This document shows positions 45,347-56,762 of a stretch of 64,000 nucleotides of DNA, piece by piece. Below the pieces are notes generated by a model that was not told the origin of the DNA, did no database searches, and saw only the letters and a program-made list of their open reading frames with translations. This stretch comes from Helianthus annuus. Its lineage: Eukaryota; Streptophyta; Magnoliopsida; Asterales; Asteraceae. Position 1 is the first letter of the stretch. Every line of letters starts with the position of its first letter. The position numbers and the translations under genes were made by a program. Location of the stretch: positions 32,571,855 to 32,635,854 of the forward strand of contig NC_035436.2 in the NCBI RefSeq assembly GCF_002127325.2, in the 5' to 3' direction.

Positions 45347-46618
45347 ATGCCGCCACGTATGCGAGGACGAGGAGGATTCGCCACATCACATGACCACGAG
45401 GCAGGGCCTTCGCACAGGCGAGCCCCATCAGCATCGCACAACACTGCAGCCCATGATCTTTGGAGATCATTCGCCGAGCCAGCCAGGCACTCGGTATCAT
45501 TGAGTACCTCGCCATCCCTACCCCACTCATTTAGGCCCCATTCTGAAAATGGGCCCCACGACTCCCATGGATCTTTCATTCCATAACACCAGTCACCTCA
45601 CCACTACCCAGCACCAGCTTATCAGGGCCTATACAACCCTGATGCTTACTTGGATGAACCAGTGGGTCATAACCCACTAGGACCTGAAGACCACTTCTCT
45701 GGTGGTAACGAGATGGAGGTCGACGAGGACACTGACCCTTCCCTGCCGCCGTCCGGCACGCCTAACCATCCCATTGAGATATCGGATGGGTCACCATACA
45801 GGGGATCACCATTCAATGGTGTTGACAGCTACGAGGAGAGGTTTAAGCAGCACGACTGGGTCTATACCCCCAGCTACCATAACTCCCCCATGCACCAGTC
45901 TTACCACGGTTCTCCCGTGCACTCTCAGCACCACTCCCAGCACCAGCAGCTTCAGCAGCAGCCTCAGCAGCAGGACCCATCTGAGGCCTTCTGGCGCGAT
46001 GTGGTCACTCCGTCGCCACCACCACCACCGGTTTTGCCTCCTCCGCCTCAGAGGCCAAGGAGGAACGTGCGTATGTCTACGCGAGGAGGGATTCGCATTG
46101 CCACCCCTCGACATTCAGGTAGCGGCCGCTACTCGCCGCTCCACGAGGAGTCAGAGATGGGAGAATCTCAGCATCCCGTCTCAGAGGTTACTTCTGCGAC
46201 TATTGCGCCACTACCGCCGCAGAACTTTGGAGAGCCCATCTCTGCGTATGCTAGCGCAGCACAGTTCAACCCTTTCGAGCCGACTTTTCCTCCCGGTTAT
46301 GATTATACGGGAGATCCCTACTGGTTAGCTTCAGGCTACAACCCTCTCAATCAGGAGAGTACATTTGGAGGTCCCTGGGCTACGGGACAATCAGCTTTTG
46401 GGTACGTACCGCAAGGGTACCAGCAGCCGCAGCCTCCACAGCCACAGCAGTATCAGCCACCGCCGCCGGTGCCAATGATGTCGCCACCGCAAGTCCAAGA
46501 AATCCTGCAAGGGATACACGACGTGCGACGGGAATTGCAAAATGATCACCGACACAACCGCGGTATGTTCAAGGAGATGGTTGACTTGATTAAGGGTAAG
46601 AGTAAGAAGGATTATTAA
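45347..46618 (+). pseudogene. Gypsy B extra ORF ahead of gag, one stop
   Basis: ATG at 45347 follows an acceptor-like GATTTTTGACAG by 7 bases. The frame encodes about 420 residues: a basic start (MPPRMRGRGG), His/Ser/Pro-rich sequence, a Gln/His/Pro tract near 45920-46050, RPRRN near 46050, and Pro/Gln/Tyr-rich repeats (PQPPQPQQYQPPPP) near 46430. A charged, helix-prone end follows (VQEILQGIHDVRRELQNDH ... DLIKGKSKKDY). A TAA at 45584-45586 interrupts the frame where CAA would fit. It has no enzyme motif and no zinc knuckle. The separate gag starts 884 bases later, so this is an accessory ORF or a detached N-terminal Gag-like protein. Function is unknown. Confidence 0.7.
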
Positions 46619-47502
46619 ATCCTTTGTTTGTTAGCTCTTTTACTCATGTCCCTGCGTGGACATTTATTCCTGTATTCTACCCCTGCGTGGGTATATCTCC
46701 CTTATTTTACCCCTGCGTGGGTATGTTGTTTCTGTTAGCCCCTGCGTGGGTTTGTTTTGTCTGTTTGTTTGTTTTGTTTGTTGTTGGTTTAGCCCCTGCG
46801 TGGGCATGTTATTTGAATTAAAGTCCCGTTTAGGGCAAAAGTTGTACTAGTTTACTTTAATTTAAATGGTTAATTTAAATTTTTTTTCATTTTATTTATG
46901 TGCATGAATTTAATATTCAAATAAATAGAAAATATCAATTTTTATTTGATTTGCCATTTTAATAAGAATCTTAGTAAGGTAGAACCTAGCTTGAATGTCT
47001 TATTAACAGGCCTGGCCAATATGGTAAAACCTGGTTGAAAAGATTCAAATCTCTGTTAACGTCTGAAAACATGTTAACATTCTTGACTAAGCGTGATTCG
47101 TAAAATCACACATGTCACTCTTTTTAATAAATTATCTACAGATTATATCTGTATACAAGTCTGGTAATGACTTGATACCTACGGGTTATGACTATGTCAT
47201 ATAAAACAAAAAGGCAGTTGTGGTTTATGACTCCCTGCCAAGTAAAGGATTATTTGTTTAATTATACAATGCTAATCCTATAAAAATCTAGATTTATAAT
47301 TTAGAAGTTGTCCGAAGTGACTAGGCCTATTGTGCCAATATATATATTTCATTCCATAATATAGTTGCTAATAAAACCCTGGAATGAAATTAAATAAATT
47401 AACTATTATGATTCTTAATATCATGGTTAATAAATCGTCTAGAACGATAATACTGTTAGGTTTCTAAATAAGACCTTGTCCTTTTATGTAGCTTAAAGCT
47501 AC
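46619..47502 (+). repeat. Gypsy B spacer with five CCCTGCGTGG repeats
   Basis: Non-coding spacer between the extra ORF and gag. CCCTGCGTGG recurs five times at about 46650, 46680, 46710, 46740 and 46795, the first three spaced 30 bases. The rest is AT-rich. CCTTTTATGTAG (47480-47491) resembles a splice acceptor 11 bases before the gag ATG. Confidence 0.7.
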
Positions 47503-50500
47503 ATGGCCAAATCGGAGGAGACCAACAGTCATTCTGGAGAGCACCCAGATGATACAAAGATTCACGTCACTGGTGCGGAACTGCAAGCACTGGTAGAAAA
47601 CGCTGTTGCCAAGGCTATGGATAGGCAATTCAGAGAATCTAGCGGGACTCGGAGTAGGACCCGGACTGTATCGCATGTCAAGCCCAAGACTCATTCAGAG
47701 GCTCATAGTAAGCCGCCTTCTAAAAAGAGTGAGCCGAAGAAGGATGAGGAGGATAATCACTCCTCCAACCACAGCAGTATTCCTAAGCAAGAAGTCAAGC
47801 TGAAGCATGATACGCACAGCAAGTCCTGTACGTACAAATATTTCGTATCTTGCAAACCCAGGGATTTTACTGGGGAAAAAGGAGCAGTGGATTGCATGAC
47901 ATGGTTGGATGAGATGGATACTGTGGTTGATATCAGCGGGTGTGCTGATAGGGACGTCGTGAAGTACGTGTCCCAGTCGTTCAAGGGAGATGCGTTAGCA
48001 TGGTGGAAGTCACTTCTACAAGCTGCCGGTAAGGCCACTCTGTACGGTATGTCGTGGGAACAGTCTGTGGCCCTGATCAAAGAGAATTTCTCCCGCAGCA
48101 TGAGGTCGAAAGGATTGAGTCGGATTTCGTGTCTCTAGTAATGAAGAACCTCGATTGTCAGGCATATCTCACTACATTCAACACCTTATCTCGATTAGTG
48201 CCGTATTTGGTGACCCCTGAGCCACGAAGGATCCCCCGTTTTATTGGGGGCTTGGCACCGGAGATAAAGGCGGGCGTTAAGGCTTCAAGGCCTACGACGT
48301 TTAGATCAGTAGCTGATCTATCCCTCTCCCTTACTCAAGATGTGGTCAGATTGAGAGCTATGAAGAGCTCAGAGGAAAACAAAAGGAAACGTGAGGATGA
48401 CACCTCACGAAGATCTGAGAAACGACACAGAGGGAACAACGACCACCGGAAAGGGTCGGGATCTAAGAAAGGAGATCATCAATTGGGTGAGAGACCCAGA
48501 TGTAAGACCTGCAAGAGGCACCATTTTGGGAAATGTCGTTTGGAAGCGAAATCCCAGTCTCAAGAAAGGCGATGTGGAATCTGCAAGTCCACGGATCATA
48601 AAGCCTTAGATTGCAAGAGGATCAAAGATGCAACTTGTTTTGGTTGCAACGAGAAAGGGCACATCCGGCCAAATTGCCCAAAGAATGCGAAGAAGGCTGA
48701 TGAAGGAAAGAAGACTAATGCGAGAGTCTTCAGAATGGACGCCAAGGAGGCAGTTCTTGATGACAACGTCATTACAGGTACGTTTCTTGTAAATGATGTT
48801 TTTGCTAGAGTCTTGTTTGATTCAGGAGCTGATAAGTCATTTGTAGATGATAAGTTTTGTAAATTGTTAAACCTTCCTGTTAAAACCTTAAGTGTGAAAT
48901 ATGAGGTGGAATTAGCCGATGGAACCATAGAAACCGCCTCGACTGTTCTAGATGGATGTGTTATATCTATTAGGAATCATTCTTTCCCGTTATCCTTGCT
49001 TCCCTTTAAGCTAGCTGGATTCGATATAGTGATAGGCATGGATTGGTTAGCGCAAAACCAAGCCCAGATTGTGTGCAACAGAAAGCAAGTAGTAGTGAAG
49101 ACTCCGTCTGGTGAGTCACTCACTATTCAAGGAGATACCCAGCATGGATTGCCTGAGCAAGTGTCCATGCTCAAGGCATCCAGATACATGCAGAAGGGAT
49201 GTGTCATTTATATGGCACAAGTTACCATTGATGAGCCGAAGCCGAAGATTGAAGATATCCCTGTTATCTCAGAATACCCTGAAGTATTCCCTGAAGAACT
49301 ACCCGGTTTGCCACCGGATAGGCGAGTGGAGTTTCGGATAGATATCATTCCAGGTGCAGCGCCTGTAGCAAGAGCACCATATAGATTGGCACCAACGGAG
49401 ATGAAGGAGTTGAGGACGCAGTTGGATGATTTGTTAGCTAAAGGTTTTATTAGACCTAGCTCGTCTCCTTGGGGAGCACCAATCTTGTTCGTTAAAAAGA
49501 AGGATGGATCGATGCGTCTGTGCATCGATTACCGTGAGCTTAACAAGGTCACTATCAAGAATAGGTATCTGTTACCCAGGATCGACGATCTGTTCGATCA
49601 ATTGCAAGGAGCAAGCTATTTCTCAAAGATCGACCTGAGGTCAGGTTATCATCAGCTAAAGGTCAAAGACGAAGATGTGCACAGGACAGCGTTTAGGACT
49701 CGTTATGGACATTACGAGTTCCTAGTGATGCCGTTTGGGCTCACTAACGCACCAGCCGCATTCACGGATCTCATGAATCGTGTCTGCAAGCCCTATCTAG
49801 ATAAATTCGTTATCGTTTTTATTGACGACATCCTTATCTACTCGAAAAGCCAAGCTGACCATGAGAAACACCTTCGTTGTATTCTCAAACTTCTGCATCA
49901 GGAGAAACTTTATGCCAAATTTTCGAAGTGTGAATTTTGGCTTCGAGAAGTCCAGTTCCTTGGACATGTAGTAAGCGAGCGTGGTATCCAAGTGGATCCC
50001 GCTAAAGTAGAAGCAGTCATGAACTGGCAGGAGCCGAAGACTCCCACCGAGATTCGCAGTTTCCTTGGATTGGCAGGATACTATAGGCAATTCATCGAGA
50101 ACTTTTCAAGGATTGCTGCGCCCCTAACTTCGTTGACTCGTAAGAAGATTAAGTTCGATTGGGGCCCTAAGCAGCAGGAATCCTTCGACATTTTGAAGAA
50201 GAAGTTGAGCAATGCGCCCGTGTTGACATTGCCCGATGGTATCGAAGAATTTGTGGTGTACTGTGATGCATCACACACTGGCATGGGCTGTGTACTCATG
50301 CAGAAAGGCAAAGTCATTGCCTACGCTTCTCGACAGCTCAAGGTGCATGAGAAGAACTACACCACCCACGATTTGGAATTGGGTGCGGTTGTATTTGCAT
50401 TGAAGCTATGGAGACATTACTTGTATGGAACCAAGTGTATAATTTATTCGGATCATAAGAGTCTTCAACACTTGTTCAATCAGAAGGAATTGAACATGCG

Positions 50501-51098
50501 ACAAAGGCGATGGATGGAAACTTTAAATGATTATGACTGCGAGATAAGATACCATCCAGGCAAGGCAAATGTAGTTGCCGACGCCTTAAGCAGAAAGGAA
50601 AGGGTGAAACCAATCAGAATCAATGCCAAGCGCATTGAAATAAGAAATAATTTGAATGAAAGGGTGTTAGCTGCACAAAAGGAAGCTATGTTGGAAGCTA
50701 ACTATCCTGCAGAGAAGTTAGGAGTAACTGAGGAGCAGTTATCCTACGACAAAGATGGAATGCTACGACTAAACGGACGAATATGGGTTCCAGTTTATGG
50801 AGGACTTCGGGATGTTATCCTCCAGGAAGCCCACAGCTCTAAATATTCCGTTCATCCTGGAGCTGATAAGATGTACCAGGATTTGAAAGCAAACTACTGG
50901 TGGATTGGTTTGAAAAAGTCAGTAGCTGAGCATGTAGCTAAATGTTTGACTTGTGCGCAAGTCAAGGCTGAGCATCAGAAGCCGTCAGGTTTGCTTCAAC
51001 AACCTGAAATTCCCAAGTGGAAATGGGAAATGGTGACAATGGATTTCATCACCAAGTTGCCGAAGACGAAAAAGGGAAATGATACCATATGGGGGTGA
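47503..51098 (+). pseudogene. Gypsy B gag-pol, frameshifted and integrase-truncated
   Basis: Gag starts at ATG 47503. The plant gypsy Gag core is YFVSCKPRDFTGEKGAVDC to KGDALAWWKSLLQ (47840-48030). A frameshift near 48090-48098 moves the frame; the second frame then stays open to 51098. Cys motifs: [26 protein letters not shown] and [14 protein letters not shown] (48510-48675). The protease site [10 protein letters not shown] is near 48815, RT FIDD near 49820, and RNase H runs from VYCDASH near 50260 to DALSRK near 50580. Integrase keeps the zinc region (CLTCAQVK near 50950) and the first catalytic Asp (TMDFITKLP near 51040). It then ends abruptly at 51098, just before the 3' LTR, so the other two acidic residues and the chromodomain tail are gone. 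It needs integrase from another element. Confidence 0.9.
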
Positions 51099-54000
51099 GG
51101 ATGTAACACCTCGAAAAAATTTCGTCCAATAATGTCTTGACACGTGTCATAAGGTTCCGGTATGTGAAAACATACTTTAGAGGGACTAAAGTTGACAAAC
51201 GGTGAAAACTATGGAACGTAAGGGTCCAAAGTGTCAACAATGGATAAATAGACTCTATGATAACCCTACATAATGTTTATAACCTTAAACGGATGGTTCA
51301 TGGATCATACGACGCGGAAATTGCACAAAAGTGAGGAATTGCAAACTACAGGGCCAAAAGTGTCAACATGTTGAATTTATACCTCTGAGTGAACTTTTGG
51401 CTGACCCGAAGCATTGTAATGCTAAAATATACTCACTAGAATATGTGGTAAAAATTTCGTAAAGTTTCGTTAACGTATGAGAAAGTTATGGCCAAAACCG
51501 TACTTGAAGGACTAAAAGCGTCAACGTCGAATTTCATGGCTTTTCGGTTGAGCGCAAAGTTATCCGAGGACATTACCATGTTGGTAAATGTCCCAAGGTT
51601 CTTAAAAACCAAGTTTGGGGGTTTACGAGTCAGGATAAGTAGCCGAAACCTTGTTTGCGAAGACAGGGACCAAAGCTGTCAATATGTAACAAAGTTTGAC
51701 AGCAGCAGAGGCCAGGCGACCCGCCTGGACAGACCCAAGCGGGCCGCGTGACACTATCAGATGCAGAGTTTCGCGAATATTGCTATTTGGGGTCCGAATT
51801 TGAAGTGGTAAACAGCTCATATCACCTCCTTTTGCACCAATAAACTCCCTTGCATGCCTAGGACAACAGTAAGCTATCCCCAACCTCTGACTTCCTCCAT
51901 AAATTGATCAAAAGGCTCATTTCTTTGGCATTTGCATTGTGATCAAGGAACACCAAACCTTCAAGAACTCTCAAGGCACTCCTGGAGCAATTCTGAACGA
52001 CAAGGCAGCCTCCTAGTGTTAACTAAGCTTTATTAGGACCTTTGTAAGCCTCTATATCATCCTATAATTCGTTCTTGCTTTGATTATTAGTTAAAAGTCA
52101 AACCGTTGTTCTTATACTTTGACTTTTCGATTAAACGAGTTTTACTCTGTCATTTCTCAAATTGAAACCACTGATATGTTGGTATTTATGTGGGAAACAA
52201 ACCCTCAAAAGGGTATTCTCTGATTTCCACTTTATGCATGCTAATTGTCGAGTCAAAGATGTTCTTAAAAAGTCAACAGAAATGGTTTTTGCGAAATATA
52301 GCGTAAATGGTAATGTAGATGACATGCAATCAGTTTGATCATCAAAAATAGCTTCATAATGAATATAAGAATATGTTTTACCATGATCAACTCGACAATC
52401 TTTAGTATAAACCCGGATTGGAACCGAAAGTCTTATAAAACGACTTTTTCGTAGACTATCGATTCGGATCCGTACATGCATGTTTGAGATCTGTATTAGA
52501 GCATATTTTGAACCACTTTTATTTTGGTTAAACTTTCTGGAATTTTTGATGCTTGAGTCTATACTTAGCCGATTCATTTGCATGTTTCCGATTTATGCTT
52601 AAAGTTGACTATTTTGCCCTTTTTGATATAAAACGTGATTTTTGGAAAAGTGAAAGAGTAGAAATCTTTATTTCTAATATATAAACTTGCACCGAAAATT
52701 TGAGATCAGTTAGTGGTCCAGATTTTGAGTTATGGCCGATATCGTAAAACTATATCTTAAAGTTACATAAACGGCGCATTTAGCGTATAACCTATTTCAG
52801 GCCACGTTTTGATATAAAACTTTTTACCCACTGATGTTATATATTATTTTGGGATTTTTGATGATTTTTATTTAATTTTTGGCTGATCGGATCATACGTC
52901 GCTAAGTCGATTCGGCTAATGCCGGTTTTGACCGTTTAAGCCATAAAATGAGTTTTATACATTCTTTTGACCCCAAATCTTTTTCTACTGATTTTATATG
53001 TTAAATAAATTATTTTGAGCATTCTGGAAATATAAAAATCTCAGCTTTCTTTTAAAAACCCGGAAACGGCTCTAAATCGCATTTTTAAGCGTTTCTAGCG
53101 TATAGTAGGCGTTATACTCATTTTAAACATATGAGACTCATACCTACTGATGTAATTAGTATATTTTCATATAATAACAGTAAGTATAAATGTTTGAACT
53201 CAGATTTCCAGTTTTGGCAGTTTTAGCCCTTGTGAAATTACTAAAATACCCCTACGGTGCATAGTTTGATTTTCAAATGATAAGTTTTGTATACGGGTCA
53301 TACTCTACTGTTATAATATATCAAATGAAGTATATTTACTGTATAAATCAGACCCGTAACTCAGATTTCCAAATTGACTCTTTTATAATCTTTTAAATGA
53401 CCAAAATGCCCTTCTAAGGCATAAATTGAGTTTAAAATTATTCGGGGCATAATAGAACATAACTTACTGATATTATATCATATTTAAAGCATATTATCTC
53501 AGGGAACTTGCATTTGACTCTTTTGGCTACCCGTAACGCCCTTTTAGCGTTCGGTTCGGTTTACGTAACTAGTTTGCGTAAATTGACCGAAACGGGTCAA
53601 ACGTTATCATTTTTATCTCAAAATCCAGAATGTATTTAGTATACCCATATTATACAAGTATTCAAACTTGTCGGGTCTAAATCACATTCTATCCGGTCTT
53701 TCGCTTAATCGTGCGCTTGTACCGTATCGTCCTTAAAAACTAACCGGTCAAAGCTAAGGCTTAAATAAAAGACCCGTTAGGAATCTAATAGGTTATTATA
53801 AACCTTTGTTCCAGATTAGGAGGCCCAGTAAAAGCTATCTACACTTACCAATTGTGATTCATACTTGCTCAGGTAAATACATTTTGACTTATTTTCCCTA
53901 TACGGGCTTGGGGTACGGTATATAGAATACCGCTTGATCGAGCGCACAAATCCTGCGCCCTAGGGGTGTACATTCTTGAATAGTTTGTGCGACTCGTTTA

Positions 54001-54645
54001 AACAGTCTTGTCTTACTTTAGGCTTTGGGGGGTTATTGACCGTGTCCCGGATATCCTTGGCATTATCTTACGAGATGGCCACGACTAGAGCACGGGGTGT
54101 AGGCGTACACCCGGCGTGTATAACTCTTTAATGTGGTGTGTCATTGAATCTTTAGCCCGGACAGCAGATCCCGGGCCACCAAAAGTACGAGTACATGTAA
54201 TTCGTTCACAAGTTTATATTGCATAATTATCCCAAGTTAATAAAAATATTTATGCCTTGTGCATTTAAATCAATTTTCAATCATTTTCAAAATGAGTCAG
54301 TTGATTTGTATTTACCAGTGTAAACTGACGTATTTTTCCCAAAAGGTTAAGTGCAGGTACTAAACGAACTAGGCTGGCTGTTTCCTAAGAGCGTCCACTA
54401 TAGTCTCGCAAGCTCGGACGACAAATAAACTGTTGAACAATTTATCTTATTTTATTTGATCCGCCTGTGGATCCGTTTCAACTACTTATGATGTTTATTA
54501 TTACATTTTAATTAAAGTTGAAATGAATCTATTTCTGCTTCCGCTGTGTATTATTATATTGTGTTGTTTGTCTATGACGATGCCAACCACGTCACTGTAC
54601 CCCACACCGGGCCCACCGGTGACACGTGGAGATCGGGGTGTGACA
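51091..54645 (+). repeat. Gypsy B PPT and 3' LTR
   Basis: GGGGGTGAGGA (51091-51101) abuts the LTR at 51102, which ends GGGGTGTGACA at 54645. The PPT joins directly onto the truncated integrase, which marks an internal deletion whose junction lies in a G-run. Confidence 0.92.
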
Positions 54646-54650
54646 TATTT

Positions 54651-55194
54651 CTAGTCCAAAATAGGAAAAAATCGTTTTCCTATATTTGTGAAAAATGTTA
54701 TTTTCACAAATTTCCAATAATCGCCCACATGAATAGAAATCGATCTATCAAGTTTCAACGAAACACGTTCAACAGTTGAGTATTGCAAGATAGGTAGGTG
54801 TAACCTTTGAACCTTCTTTTGTGAAGCATACTTAGCTCCCTAGGGTCTTGTAGACGCGGTGTGTTTTGAACAATCCCCCATTTATGTAGACGACAATATA
54901 CATTCACACAATTCTCTCCCTAGTTGAGTCAAGTCCTCATGGTTGTGTCCGTTTATGGTCATGGAACACTTCCCTGGTTCTGCGAGAGCTCTAGGATTTG
55001 CACCTTCTCACAAATCCATTCGAAGTGACCCCACTTCTCTCTAACATAGGTGATTCCTCTAAATCATTAAAAGCATCATGGTTAATTTTGGATTTCCTCA
55101 AAATCTTTAACCTCAACATGCTTAACCTTTCCTTCATGTCACTGATTAGAATGGACTAGGAAGTATACAACTCCCTTTATTAATGTTTGGGACA
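54651..55194 (-). repeat. Copia 3 3' LTR, inner part
   Basis: Resumes the copia 3 LTR after gypsy B. On the minus strand the LTR starts TGTCCCAAACATTAATAAAG at 55194, a common copia LTR beginning. Confidence 0.88.
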
Positions 55195-55207
55195 CCCCCC
55201 ACAGTGA
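55195..55207 (-). other. Copia 3 polypurine tract
   Basis: The minus strand reads GTCACTGTGGGGGG right before the LTR start. It is followed on the plus strand by 65 bases with no gene before the RNase H end. Confidence 0.75.
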
Positions 55208-55272
55208 CTCCCTTTGGGTTTATGATTAAGTTTGCCTATTGAACCTAGATCTTGGGATCTCCAGTCAACTAG

Positions 55273-56762
55273 TTAGGTTTCCCTCATATTCCCTTCTTCT
55301 ATGGGCTTTAGTCCCATTCCTCTTGACAACTTATACACCTTATCTTTGCGTAAGCCTTTTGTTAACGGGTCCGCAATGTTTTCCTTTGACCTAACATAGT
55401 CAACTGAGATAACACCCGTTGAGATAAGTTGTAGTACCATGTTGTGTCTACGTCGAATGTGCATTGATCTGCCATTGTACATCGCTCTTTGTGCTCTAAC
55501 AAGCGCTGATTGATTGTCACAATGTATGCAGATCTCCGTCAACGGCTTTGGCCATCTTGGAATATCTTCCACAAATTAACGTAGCCACTCCGCCTCTTCC
55601 CCAGTTTTATCTAAAGCAACGAATTCAGATTCCATTGTGGATCTAGCTATAACTGTTTGCTTGGAAGACTTCCAAGCTATAGCTGCTCCCACAAGTGTAA
55701 ACACATATCCACTTGTCGATCTATGATCTTTTTTATCCGATATCCAGTTCGCGTCAGTGTATCCTTCGATCACTGCTGGATCATGGGTATAATGCAATCC
55801 ATAGTCTCTTGTGTATATTATGTATCTAAGCATCCTTGTGATAGCTTTCCAATGATCCACGCTCGGATTACTAGTGTATCTACTTAGCCTGCTCACAGCA
55901 TATGCTAAGTCGGGTCTAGTACATGTCATTAGATACATGAGACTACCAATGATCATGAGTACTCTAACTGAGCAACACTCTCGCCTCTATTCTTCCTTAG
56001 GCGTTGGGTATTATCAATTAGAGTGCGAGCTATACTTATATCGTCCGAATTGAATTTCCCAAGGATCTTGTCCACATAGTGAGATTAACTTAACACAAGA
56101 CCATTTTGGGTTCTAGTGATTTTTACTCCAAGAATCACATCCGCGAGACCCATGTCTTTCTTATCAAACCTCGCTTTCAACATATCTTTCGTTGAGTTGA
56201 TCATGTTATCATCACTCCCAATGATAAGCATATCATCTACATAAAGACATAAAATCACATAACCTCTTGGTGTGTCTTTAAAATAAACACACTTGTCACA
56301 CACATTTATTTTGAAACCATTGTCAATCATGACATGATCAAACTTTTGGTGCCATTGTTTTAGAGCTTGCTTCAAGCCATACAAAGACTTGACCAATTTA
56401 CATACTTTACCCTCGTTTCCTGGGGCGGAAAAACCCTCAGGTTGTTCCATGTAAATTTCTTCTTCTAAATCACCATTTAGAAATGCGGTCTTTACATCTA
56501 TTTGGTGAACTTCCAAATTTCTTAGAGCCGCAATTGCAAGAACCAATCGTATAGAGGTTATTCGCGTCACATGCGAGTAAGTATCAAAGTAGTCTAGACC
56601 TTCCTTTTGTCTAAATCCTTTGATTACTAACCTTTCCTTGTATTTATCAATACTTTCGTCGGCTTTCATCTTCCTTTTGAATATCCAATGATATCCAAGT
56701 GGTTTACAACGAGGTGGAAGATCTACTAACTCCCAAGTATGATTTGCAATATAGAATCAAAT
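55273..56762 (-). pseudogene. Copia 3 RT and RNase H, broken
   Basis: RT: GFRQKEGLDYFDTYSHV, IDVKTAFLNGDLEEEIYMEQ and the catalytic LYVDDMLIIGS (near 56240, minus). A TAA at 56085-56087 sits where a Gln (CAA) is expected, before SHYVDKILGKF. RNase H at 55956-55576 has [24 protein letters not shown] and STMESEF, then a stop in the EWLR region at 55576-55578. The tail (CDNQSALVRAQ ... NIADPLTKG) continues at 55572-55273. The junction with integrase at 56669-56763 is also frameshifted. It cannot make functional enzyme. Confidence 0.88.

Larger units (their letters stand above)
41591..54650 (+). mobile_element. Ty3/gypsy element B, LTR to LTR, non-autonomous
   Basis: A 13,050-bp element (41596-54645) inserted in the copia 3 LTR, with TATTT duplicated at 41591-41595 and 54646-54650. 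The intact copy of that LTR site at 61016-61020 shows the sequence before insertion. The 5' LTR is 41596-45141 and the 3' LTR 51102-54645. They differ at about 20 single bases and two or three small indels by eye (about 0.6%). It has an extra ORF before gag, and most of the integrase is deleted. The pol is of chromovirus type. Confidence 0.95.

Noticed and set aside
49208..50317. Minus-strand ORFs opposite gypsy B pol
   Set aside because: Antisense shadows of a strongly coding plus frame.
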